Shown: positions 1 to 7,171 of the stretch, in pieces
Position numbering within the stretch: position 1 is the stretch's first letter
Layout of the letters: each line of letters begins with the position of its first letter
DNA from: Alteromonas sp. BMJM2
Lineage (GTDB): Bacteria; Pseudomonadota; Gammaproteobacteria; Enterobacterales; Alteromonadaceae
Direction of reading: 5' to 3'
DNA: 64,000 nucleotides
Assembly (NCBI RefSeq): GCF_027257845.1
Contig: NZ_JAPVOT010000010.1
Location: 62,001-126,000, forward strand
Position numbers and translations under genes: made by a program
The notes under the pieces: model-generated
Database searches by the model: none
Told to the model about the DNA's origin: nothing
The model's input: only the letters and a program-made list of their open reading frames with translations

Positions 1-188
1 AGTCGGTCGTCAACTTCTTCTAGACGAAGCACCACATTTTGATAAGAATAATCTTTAGACGCGACTACATCGTCAATTTCTGTTTTGCAGGCCTCAATAG
101 CACGCTCAACGGCTGGTTTTATCGAATTGGCTTCAATGCCAGAAAATATAGGTAAACCGTCGACTAATTCAATTGCTGGGGTCGTCAT
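1..188 (-). CDS. prlC: Oligopeptidase A (M3 metallopeptidase), N-terminal part only
   Basis: The gene begins at the ATG at 188 and runs off the left edge, so only about 62 codons are visible. The start (MTTPAIELVDGLPIFSGIEA) and the following stretch with KPAVERAIEAC and VVLRLEEVDDR resemble the N-terminus of PrlC/OpdA, whose family has a short P.F..I.PEHV..A region before the helical lobe. The zinc HExxH site lies outside the window. PrlC is a cytoplasmic endopeptidase that degrades signal peptides and short peptides. The call rests on the N-terminal pattern alone. Confidence 0.7.
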   Translation of the reverse strand, partial: MTTPAIELVDGLPIFSGIEANSIKPAVERAIEACKTEIDDVVASKDYSYQNVVLRLEEVDDR

Positions 189-529
189 AATATATTTACT
201 CTTATCGTTGTATGCATAATCTTAGTTATAAATAAGGTGGGGGTTTTTCATCGAAAAACAACATTCATTCTTACCCAAGCTTCGTCTAAACAATACCGCC
301 ACACTTCGCTGTATCATGCCATGCTTGGTTAGTGATTTGACTTAACCTGTAAGTACAACTATTTTTTAGTCGAAGATCAAAAGCTATTATCAGTGACAAA
401 GCGCACTTTTGCTGGTGTCTCAGTCGCCATAAACTGAAATGTCACTAATGTCACATTTAAATCTTTTGTCTACTTTGCCTTCCCTGCGCATGACGCTATA
501 ATTCACTGGGATATGAAAAAGGCGAAACT
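189..529. promoter_or_regulatory. Divergent intergenic region with a sigma-70-like promoter for the signalling operon
   Basis: This 341-bp gap separates prlC (left) from the two-component operon (right). On the + strand a perfect TATAAT lies at 497-502, with TTGCCT at 475-480 giving a 16-bp spacer. Transcription would start near 509, and an AAGG sequence at about 518-521 precedes the ATG at 530. A near-perfect direct repeat, ATGTCACT/ATGTCACA, lies at 439-446 and 448-456 just upstream of the -35 position and could be an activator or repressor site. No gene is seen in the gap. The promoter is seen in sequence; the operator role is inference. Confidence 0.55.
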
Positions 530-1090
530 ATGAAGACACTTACATCGGGCGAAATAGCATCATACTGCGATGTTAATTTGCGTACCGTAATCAGATGGAT
601 AGAAAACGGTAAACTTAAAGGCTTCAAGCTTCCCGGCCGAGGGAATAATCGTGTGCTCGTTGAAGATTTCATTGAGTTTTTAGAGCGTCACGACATGCCC
701 ATCCCCGCCTCACTGAAGGGTGACGCAACACCTTCAATACTTATTGTCGATGATGAAATGCCCGTTGCCAAGTCAATTCAACGGGTAGCACGCAGAGCCG
801 GATTCGACAGCTACATTGCTACCGGCGGGTTCCAAGCGGGCATAATGCTTAGTCAGTATGAGCCTAAGGTAATGACACTCGACCTGAGTATGCCGGGAAT
901 GGATGGATACAGCGTGATCGATTTCACACGTGAGCAAAGCAAATACAAAGATTTAAAAATCGTTGTTATTTCTGCACTTGATGATATTAGCCTTGAACGT
1001 GCCTTAGAAATAGGGGCTGATGCATCACTTCAAAAGCCATTTTCTAACCACGATCTCACCATGGTACTCGAGCAGTTTATGTCGATGTAG
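530..1090 (+). CDS. Response regulator with N-terminal excisionase-type HTH and C-terminal receiver domain
   Basis: This 186-residue protein has an HTH_17/excisionase-like DNA-binding domain at about residues 1-52 (TSGEIASYCDVNLRTVIRWI followed by a G-rich wing). The receiver domain occupies about 67-186. The receiver has all key residues: acidic pair D74/D75, phosphoacceptor D118 in LDLSMPGMDG, S148 and K169. The domain order is reversed compared with OmpR or NarL regulators. It starts the operon with the binding protein (26-bp gap) and histidine kinase downstream, so that kinase is the likely partner. Target genes are unknown. Confidence 0.85.
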   Translation: MKTLTSGEIASYCDVNLRTVIRWIENGKLKGFKLPGRGNNRVLVEDFIEFLERHDMPIPASLKGDATPSILIVDDEMPVAKSIQRVARRAGFDSYIATGGFQAGIMLSQYEPKVMTLDLSMPGMDGYSVIDFTREQSKYKDLKIVVISALDDISLERALEIGADASLQKPFSNHDLTMVLEQFMSM

Positions 1091-1116
1091 GACAAGAGAG
1101 CATAAGGAGCGTTTTC

Positions 1117-1932
1117 ATGTGTAGAATATTATGTGCAATGTGCACCGCTTTTATACTGATGCTACCGCATGGAGTACAATCGAAAACCCTCACCTTTGGC
1201 GTTGTTCCTCAACAGTCTGCAAAAAAAATGGTGAAGTCGTGGCAGCCTCTCTTTGACTACATCGAAGATTACACCGGCCTCACTATCGATTTTCACACGG
1301 CCAAAGATATCCCCTCCTTTGAAGCTAACTTAGCGAATGGCGAATACGATATTGCTTACATGAATCCGTTTCATTTTGTCGTTTTTAATTCGTCGGTGGG
1401 TTACCAAGCCCTCGCAAAACAAAAAGATAAACGCTTGCAGGGCATTATTTTTGTGCACAAAGACAGCGGCATTCAGTCTTTGTCCGAACTAAACGGGGCC
1501 GAGCTAGTATTTCCAGCACCGGCTGCCTTTGCCGCAAGCATAGTCACGAGCGCCAAATTACGAAACGAAAATATTGCTTTTGTTCCTCGCTATGTAAACT
1601 CCCACGATTCCGTTTATTTGAATGTAGAAAAACAGTTTTTTATCGCTGGCGGTGGAATTTATAGAACGCTGCAGTCATCTCCAGCCCAACAAGCGTTAAA
1701 AATATTGTGGGAAAGCCCTCTTTATACTCCTCACGCTATTGCTACACACCCAAGGCTGAGTGAGGATGAAAGACAATCTATACTCAACGCGTTAATCTCG
1801 ATTTCCAGCGATGCCAGTAGCGCCGATGTACTGAAGAACTTGGGTATGAACGGCTTTGTTGAAGCCGATGATTCTCATTGGGATGATGTCCGTGAACTTG
1901 GCATATCATCACTATCTCGGCCCCATAGTTAA
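1117..1932 (+). CDS. PhnD-like periplasmic phosphate/phosphonate-type substrate-binding protein
   Basis: A signal peptide is evident at residues 1-22 (MCRILCAMCTAFILMLPHGV). The mature protein starts with LTFGVVPQQSAKKM and has the family signature YDIAYMNPFHFVVFN at about residues 87-101. This matches the PhnD/phosphonate-binding family (PF12974). No ABC permease or ATPase is nearby. Instead the gene lies between a regulator and a histidine kinase, which suggests that it senses a ligand for the kinase rather than feeding a transporter. An AAGGAGC ribosome-binding site sits 7 bases before the ATG. The ligand cannot be read from the sequence. Confidence 0.85.
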   Translation: MCRILCAMCTAFILMLPHGVQSKTLTFGVVPQQSAKKMVKSWQPLFDYIEDYTGLTIDFHTAKDIPSFEANLANGEYDIAYMNPFHFVVFNSSVGYQALAKQKDKRLQGIIFVHKDSGIQSLSELNGAELVFPAPAAFAASIVTSAKLRNENIAFVPRYVNSHDSVYLNVEKQFFIAGGGIYRTLQSSPAQQALKILWESPLYTPHAIATHPRLSEDERQSILNALISISSDASSADVLKNLGMNGFVEADDSHWDDVRELGISSLSRPHS

Positions 1933-1942
1933 AGGACTAACT

Positions 1943-3604
1943 GTGCGATTATCGTTGCGAACAAAAACCATCACAGGCGTAGTATCAATAACCGCCATAC
2001 TGCTTATTGTTTTAGTGGTCACTATTTTTCAATTTTTAAACGACCTAGTTGATAGCAGCGTTGAAAAATCTGCAAGCACAAGCGCGGCACTGTTTGTCTC
2101 TACCACTAAAAATGCATTTTTAAGTTACGACCTTTCCTCTCTTGATGCTGATGTTACAGAAATACTCACCAACCCCAATATTGCTTACGTAAGGGTTAAA
2201 GACAAAAACAACAGAGTATTTGTTGAAAAAGGCGATTCAATCGCTTTGCAGAACACGTTTAACGAGGACACCTCGGCCTCACACACCGACGATGGCATTT
2301 ACGACACTCGGGCTCCCATCTTGGTGAACGACACACTCTACGGCCATGTGGAAATGGGGTTAAATATTGCTTCGGTGACAGACTCGGTGTCGCGGGTGAG
2401 AAGCTGGACGCTCACCCTAGCGGTGCTTGAGTTTGTACTTGTTGGATTGTTGTCTTATTTACTTGGCTCTTACTTAATGAGACAGCTTCAATCACTTCAC
2501 ACTGGTGCTAAACATCTTGGCGAAGCCATTGAGAATAATCATTATCAAAATATCCTTATCGAGGTTCGCGGTAAAGACGAACTCAGTGATTTAGCTGAAG
2601 CTTTTAACCATTTAGTGGAGCGCTTAAGAGAAGAGCACGGCCAGCGGCAGCGTTTTGAAGATGAGCTTAAAGAACTCAACGCCCTGCTTGAAGACAAGGT
2701 ACGTGACAGAACGGCAAAGCTAAATCAAAAGAACATGGAGCTTGAAGACACAAACACAAACCTCAAAGAGGCACAGGTGCAGTTATTGCAAGCAGAGAAA
2801 ATGGCTTCCGTTGGTCAATTAGCTGCCGGTGTTGCTCATGAGATAAACAACCCTGTTGGCTTTGTGAGTAGCAACATATCAACGTTAAACGACTATATTG
2901 CCACCTATCAAATGTTATTCGCGCAGGTCACCACGCTACTAAATAGCGATGATGAGGCTCAGCGATTAGCTCTCATTACCGATATAAAGCAAAACATCAT
3001 TGATAAAGATATGGCATTTATTAATGAAGATATTAGCGATTTACTCAATGACTCCACCGAGGGGCTTCATCGCGTTGCAGAAATAGTGAAAGGGCTAAAA
3101 CTCTTCTCTCGGGTAGATAGCGATGGCGTGCAGTTACACAACATTAACGATTGCGTACGCACCACATTGGCCATGGTTAATAACCAGCTAAAGTATGTAT
3201 GTAGTGTAGAAACCAAATTAGGCAACGTGCCTGCGGTGACGATGAATATCGGCAAAATCTCACAAGTAGTGACGAATTTGCTCATCAATGCAGGACAAGC
3301 GGTAGAAAGCACAGGTATACATGGAAGAGTCACTATCTCCACAGTCGTCGCTGGCGATTTTGTAGAGTTAAGAGTGGAAGATACTGGGTGCGGTATTCCT
3401 CAAGATAATTTAGATAAGCTGTTTAATCCATTTTTCACTACCAAGCCAGAAGGGCAAGGTACTGGGTTAGGATTGTCTATTTCGTTTGGAATAGCACAAG
3501 AGCATGGCGGTCGCTTAAGCGTTACAAGCCAAGAAAATGAAGGCAGTAAGTTCACATTGGCACTACCCATTGTGAAAGATAAAAGTGACGAACCGGAAAC
3601 CTAG
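1943..3604 (+). CDS. Membrane-bound sensor histidine kinase (HAMP, HisKA, HATPase)
   Basis: I chose the GTG at 1943 because AAAGGA ends 6 bases before it and it follows the preceding stop closely. An ATG at 1856 would overlap the binding-protein gene by 77 bases. In this numbering a transmembrane helix lies near residues 8-31, then a periplasmic region of about 120 residues, a second helix near 155-178, HAMP, and a coiled coil. The phospho-acceptor is H299 in GVAHEINNPVG. The ATPase domain has an N box around N445, a G1 box at D480 (VEDTGCGIP) and a GTGLGLSIS G2 box. It has no receiver domain. The upstream PhnD-like protein probably touches its periplasmic part. Confidence 0.9.
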   Translation: MRLSLRTKTITGVVSITAILLIVLVVTIFQFLNDLVDSSVEKSASTSAALFVSTTKNAFLSYDLSSLDADVTEILTNPNIAYVRVKDKNNRVFVEKGDSIALQNTFNEDTSASHTDDGIYDTRAPILVNDTLYGHVEMGLNIASVTDSVSRVRSWTLTLAVLEFVLVGLLSYLLGSYLMRQLQSLHTGAKHLGEAIENNHYQNILIEVRGKDELSDLAEAFNHLVERLREEHGQRQRFEDELKELNALLEDKVRDRTAKLNQKNMELEDTNTNLKEAQVQLLQAEKMASVGQLAAGVAHEINNPVGFVSSNISTLNDYIATYQMLFAQVTTLLNSDDEAQRLALITDIKQNIIDKDMAFINEDISDLLNDSTEGLHRVAEIVKGLKLFSRVDSDGVQLHNINDCVRTTLAMVNNQLKYVCSVETKLGNVPAVTMNIGKISQVVTNLLINAGQAVESTGIHGRVTISTVVAGDFVELRVEDTGCGIPQDNLDKLFNPFFTTKPEGQGTGLGLSISFGIAQEHGGRLSVTSQENEGSKFTLALPIVKDKSDEPET

Positions 3605-3641
3605 CTACCTTGGGTAGCCTATTGACTAACAGTCAAGGTAG
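3605..3641 (+). terminator. Overlapping hairpins between the histidine kinase and the next receiver gene
   Basis: Right after the kinase stop codon there are two small perfect hairpins, CTACC-TTG-GGTAG (3605-3617) and TTGACT-AAC-AGTCAA (3622-3636). A third pairing, CTACCTTG with CAAGGTAG (3605-3612 with 3634-3641), would exclude the first hairpin. No long U tract follows. It may be a partial terminator or an attenuator; only the inverted repeats are seen. Confidence 0.4.
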
Positions 3642-3752
3642 TAATATTTGGTTACGATATTGAGTAATTGTCGCTATATAAAGAAAGACTCAACGTAGGC
3701 AGTGCAATGCTTACATAGTGAGAGGCAGCGTTTTAACAGGATTACGTTTTTT

Positions 3753-5060
3753 ATGACAGCACCTACCCCAGAAAAGCCGGTGACATACACTGTCTTATTT
3801 GTCGATGACGAGCCCAATATATTGCGCGCGATAAAACGTGCTCTGTTTACCATGGATATTAATTTGCTGCTCGCTGATGGCGGCTCAAAAGCCCTAGAGC
3901 TGATGGAAAAGCAGACTGTCCATGTGGTGATTTCGGATATGAAAATGCCGCAAATGTCAGGGGCTGAACTGTTAGGGCAAGTCGCTAAAAACTATCCTGA
4001 CACCTTTAGAGTGGTTCTCACCGGCTACGCCGATATCGAGTCTACAATCAAAGCCGTAAACCAAGGTAAAATTCATCGCTATTTGCAAAAGCCATGGGAT
4101 AACCAAGAGCTCATTTCAGTTATCAATGAAGGGCTAGAACGGGTTAAGCTTAAAGAAGAAAATACGCGGCTGCAAAAGCTGACTCGTCTTCAGAACAAAA
4201 AGCTCAAAGACATTAATACGTCCCTTGAAAGTGTGGTTCAAAAAAGAACCCGTCAAATAAAATTTGCGCTAAATAAGATTGAGAAGCACAACCAGGCCAT
4301 GGAGCAAGTGCTGTTCAACGTAATCAGTATCAACCCCCATATCAACGGTAAGTTTGCCATTGAAGTGAGCGAACTTGCGGCAAAGATTGCCCGTATTGCA
4401 CAGTTAGAGAAAAGTGATATCAAACAGGTAAAGTATGCGGGGCTCATATGCGAACTCGGTCAATTGGGTTTGCTGGTAGAAGATTTTGCCGAGCCGTTTG
4501 CTAAGCTGAAATATCAACAGCAACAGAATTACTTATCGCAAACCAAACAAGCTGCGCTTATTCTCGCTCCAGCCGAAGAGCTTCAGCCCATATCAGATAT
4601 CATCGAGTTTCAGTTTGAGCACTACAATGGTTCAGGCCTTTACAATAAGGTGGCGAAAGAGATCCCTGTGGGAGCGCGAATATTGGCGATTGCAAGGGAC
4701 TACTGGCGTTTGGTCACCGGCAGAATGAGCGGTGTAGAAATGCTGCCTCGAGACGCCAAAGCAGAAATGAAAAAACACAGAAACACCCGCTACGACGGTG
4801 AGTTTCTTGACTTATTATTAAGTGCCGAGGATATTGGCACCTCTACCCTTCTCGATACCACAATGAAGGCCGCTCAGTTAAAAGAAGGGATGCAGCTGGC
4901 TCAAAACTTGTATAACGACAGTCATATACTCATCTTGCCTGAAGGCCACGTATTTAACCGTGCAACCATTCAAAAACTACAGCAATTTGAAAAAGAGCGC
5001 GGTAAAGCATTTAGCATTCAAATAGAACCAGAAAGCAATTCTGAGACTACAAGACAGTAG
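3753..5060 (+). CDS. Receiver protein with a degenerate HD-type output domain
   Basis: The receiver domain spans about residues 12-130, with the DDEPN motif, phosphoacceptor D62 (ISDMKMPQMSG), a VVLTGYAD segment and a KPW lysine. A coiled coil follows at about 135-190. The C-terminal half resembles the HD-GYP output of RpfG-type regulators, but the metal-binding motifs have decayed: the HD position reads CELGQLG and the GYP region reads FEHYNGSGLY. Cyclic-di-GMP phosphodiesterase activity is therefore unlikely. I preferred the ATG at 3753 to one at 3702 because the protein then starts just before the receiver; the ribosome-binding site is weak. It lies 148 bases after the kinase and may be its second target. 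Confidence 0.8.
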   Translation: MTAPTPEKPVTYTVLFVDDEPNILRAIKRALFTMDINLLLADGGSKALELMEKQTVHVVISDMKMPQMSGAELLGQVAKNYPDTFRVVLTGYADIESTIKAVNQGKIHRYLQKPWDNQELISVINEGLERVKLKEENTRLQKLTRLQNKKLKDINTSLESVVQKRTRQIKFALNKIEKHNQAMEQVLFNVISINPHINGKFAIEVSELAAKIARIAQLEKSDIKQVKYAGLICELGQLGLLVEDFAEPFAKLKYQQQQNYLSQTKQAALILAPAEELQPISDIIEFQFEHYNGSGLYNKVAKEIPVGARILAIARDYWRLVTGRMSGVEMLPRDAKAEMKKHRNTRYDGEFLDLLLSAEDIGTSTLLDTTMKAAQLKEGMQLAQNLYNDSHILILPEGHVFNRATIQKLQQFEKERGKAFSIQIEPESNSETTRQ

Positions 5061-5075
5061 TTTCTCTTTAAGAAG

Positions 5076-5110
5076 GTGCGCTAGCCGCTAATAATTAGCG
5101 ACTAGCGCAC
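5076..5110 (+). terminator. Strong hairpin terminator after the receiver/HD gene
   Basis: A 16-bp stem with one mismatch pairs 5076-5091 with 5095-5110 (GTGCGCTAG...CTAGCGCAC) around a 3-base loop. TTGTTAT follows, so the U tract is poor. It ends exactly where the dispersed repeat begins. Confidence 0.6.
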
Positions 5111-5115
5111 TTGTT

Positions 5116-5237
5116 ATACCAGTCCTCATAGATAATTACCTACTCAACGAGACTTAAAAGGTTCGTAATTGCGGCGTGTTATCGCAGGTATAGTGGTTCT
5201 GCATCAAGGTGACACAATAAAGAGTACGGACATTTTT
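5116..5237. repeat. Dispersed 122-bp intergenic repeat, copy A
   Basis: This stretch aligns without gaps to 23529-23650, with 108 of 122 bases identical by my manual comparison. It begins ATACCAGT and ends ACGGACATTTT. Neither copy has a convincing reading frame or clear terminal inverted repeats. Copy A ends 169 bases before gor, and copy B ends 159 bases before rpmE, in the same orientation. It may be a small non-autonomous element or a conserved regulatory or RNA element. Between it and gor I see no gene. Confidence 0.75.
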
Positions 5238-5406
5238 AGCAGTAAAGGCTTGTGGTTGATGTGTGCTCAATACGCATAGTTACAGGTATTGCTTGCGATT
5301 AATCGCATTATTGCCGCTGGCGATGCTATTTCGTATGTCGTTACAGTAGAATTCATGTGAGAATGGGAAAATAAGAATTGGCTCTAACAATTTAAAAGGC
5401 TTTTGT

Positions 5407-6756
5407 ATGAAACATTTTGATTATATTTCTATTGGCGGCGGTAGCGGTGGCATTGCATCGGCTAATCGCGCAGCAAAGCACGGCAAAAAAGCGGCAATTA
5501 TCGAAGCAAAGGATATTGGTGGCACCTGTGTAAACGTGGGCTGTGTTCCTAAAAAAGCCATGTGGTACGGGGCACAAATTGCAGAAGCCGTGCACCGCTA
5601 TGCGCCAGAATATGGATTTGATGTTTCAGTCAATCACTTTAGCTGGGATGGCCTAATTGCAAGTCGCCAAGCGTACATTGAACGCATTCATGCCTCATAC
5701 GATCGCGTGCTAACAGCTAACGACGTAACTCTAATTCACGGATTTGCTAAGTTTATCGATAACAATACGATTGAAGTGAATGGTGAAAAAATTACGGCAG
5801 ACCACATTACTATTGCAGTAGGCGGCCGCCCTTCTATTCCAGATATCGAAGGGGCGCAGTACGGCATCGACTCAGATGGCTTTTTTGCCCTAAAAGAGCA
5901 GCCTAAGCGCGCAGTCGTTGTGGGTGCTGGCTACATTGGTGTTGAATTGGCAGGTGTACTTCATGCGTTAGGTACAGAATCTCACCTAGTAGTGAGAAAA
6001 CATGCACCACTGAGAAACTTCGACCCTATTATTCACGAAACATTGGTTGATATGATAAACGCCGAAGGCTGTAAACTACATACCTTCGCCAGTGTTGAAA
6101 AAGTGGAAAAAGCTGACGATGGTGAGCTAACGATATCGTTAACCAACGGCGAACAGTTAAAAGCAGACTGCTTAATTTGGGCCATTGGTCGTGAGCCATC
6201 TACCGATAAAATCGGATTGGAAAATACCGATGTTGAGCTTAGTGATGACGGTACGGTGAAAGTGGATAAATACCAAAACACCACGGCCAAAAATGTATAC
6301 GCCGTGGGTGACATTACCGGTGAAGCAGAGCTAACTCCCGTTGCGATAAAAGCTGGCAGACTGCTCAGTGAGCGTCTGTTTAACGGGCAAAAAGATGCGC
6401 ATATGGACTATTCACTTATCCCAACGGTGGTGTTTAGCCACCCACCTATCGGCACGATTGGAATGACAGAGCCAGAAGCCATTGAGGCGCACGGCGAAGA
6501 CAATATTAAAACTTACACGTCAAGCTTTGCATCTATGTACACCGCCGTAACCCGTCATCGCCAAATGACAAAGATGAAGCTTATCTGCGCCGGTAAAGAT
6601 GAAAAAGTGGTTGGCCTGCACGGTATTGGACACGGCATGGATGAAATATTACAGGGTTTCGCAGTGGCCATAAAAATGGGCGCAACAAAAGCTGACTTTG
6701 ATGCCTGTGTCGCTATTCACCCTACCAGTAGCGAAGAATTCGTTACTATGACCTAA
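5407..6756 (+). CDS. gor: Glutathione reductase (NADPH)
   Basis: This cytosolic flavoenzyme reduces glutathione disulfide with NADPH. The FAD-binding motif [13 protein letters not shown] is at residues 10-22, and the redox-active disulfide is C41/C46 in [13 protein letters not shown]. The NADPH-binding fold follows near 170-200 ([13 protein letters not shown]), then the second FAD motif YAVGDITG. The C-terminus carries the catalytic His-Glu signature [13 protein letters not shown]. At 449 residues it matches the E. coli enzyme (about 450). It stands alone, with a hairpin and repeat upstream and terminator-like hairpins downstream. Confidence 0.95.
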   Translation: MKHFDYISIGGGSGGIASANRAAKHGKKAAIIEAKDIGGTCVNVGCVPKKAMWYGAQIAEAVHRYAPEYGFDVSVNHFSWDGLIASRQAYIERIHASYDRVLTANDVTLIHGFAKFIDNNTIEVNGEKITADHITIAVGGRPSIPDIEGAQYGIDSDGFFALKEQPKRAVVVGAGYIGVELAGVLHALGTESHLVVRKHAPLRNFDPIIHETLVDMINAEGCKLHTFASVEKVEKADDGELTISLTNGEQLKADCLIWAIGREPSTDKIGLENTDVELSDDGTVKVDKYQNTTAKNVYAVGDITGEAELTPVAIKAGRLLSERLFNGQKDAHMDYSLIPTVVFSHPPIGTIGMTEPEAIEAHGEDNIKTYTSSFASMYTAVTRHRQMTKMKLICAGKDEKVVGLHGIGHGMDEILQGFAVAIKMGATKADFDACVAIHPTSSEEFVTMT

Positions 6757-6758
6757 TT

Positions 6759-6822
6759 TCTGGGCTCTGGGTTCTGGGTTCTGGGCTTTGGGCTTGGGAA
6801 TTAGGCATTGGGCTTGAGCTCT
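6759..6822. repeat. Degenerate TTCTGGG/TTGGGCT short tandem repeat
   Basis: Directly after the gor stop codon the sequence is a run of imperfect 7-9-base units such as TTCTGGGCT, CTGGGTT, TTTGGGCTT and ATTGGGCTT. It is G/T rich and unlike its surroundings. It has no coding potential and probably arose by slippage. Confidence 0.6.
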
Positions 6823-6844
6823 TAACTTGAATTCATAGCTTAAT

Positions 6845-6927
6845 CAGCAACTGTGACCTTCAATAGGTCGCAATTGCTGTAAAATATAAACCGTAGGCCG
6901 CATTTGAGATTAAGCGGCCTTTTTTTG
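6845..6927 (+). terminator. Two consecutive hairpins, the second a typical rho-independent terminator of gor
   Basis: The first hairpin pairs CAGCAACTGTGACC (6845-6858) with GGTCGCAATTGCTG (6866-6879) with two wobble positions. The second is AGGCCGC (6895-6901) with GCGGCCT (6914-6920), followed directly by a T run to 6926. The second is a classic intrinsic terminator for gor, though it lies about 140 bases after the stop. Confidence 0.75.
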
Positions 6928-7020
6928 AGCTAAAAAAATCAGCCTTACTCTTTATCCACTCTGTTTCTTCTTACAAACAACGTAAATATAATGTTAACTG
7001 GCATTCATCACTTATTGAAA

Positions 7021-7049
7021 GCGACTAGTCGCGTTATGTTTATATAACG
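7021..7049. promoter_or_regulatory. Palindromes upstream of the exported amidohydrolase gene
   Basis: Two adjoining inverted repeats are present: the perfect palindrome GCGACTAGTCGC (7021-7032) and CGTTAT-N6-ATAACG (7032-7049). They lie about 120-150 bases before the ATG at 7172, in the likely promoter region. They look like operator half-sites; the binding protein is unknown. Confidence 0.35.
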
Positions 7050-7171
7050 TTTATGTTGTAACGTATGATATCAACAACCAATGCTGTTCTTGTTTACGGG
7101 CCTGACGAAAAAGAAACAACAACACGCACACTATAAAAGCTAACGACATTAAAAAGTTGGAAATAAATACA

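Noticed and set aside
1856..1942. Start of the histidine kinase at the ATG at 1856
   Set aside because: It would overlap the binding-protein gene by 77 bases and lacks a ribosome-binding site, whereas the GTG at 1943 has AAAGGA at good spacing.
5116..5237. The 122-bp repeat as an insertion sequence
   Set aside because: No transposase frame, terminal inverted repeats or target duplications were found, so it is listed only as a dispersed repeat.
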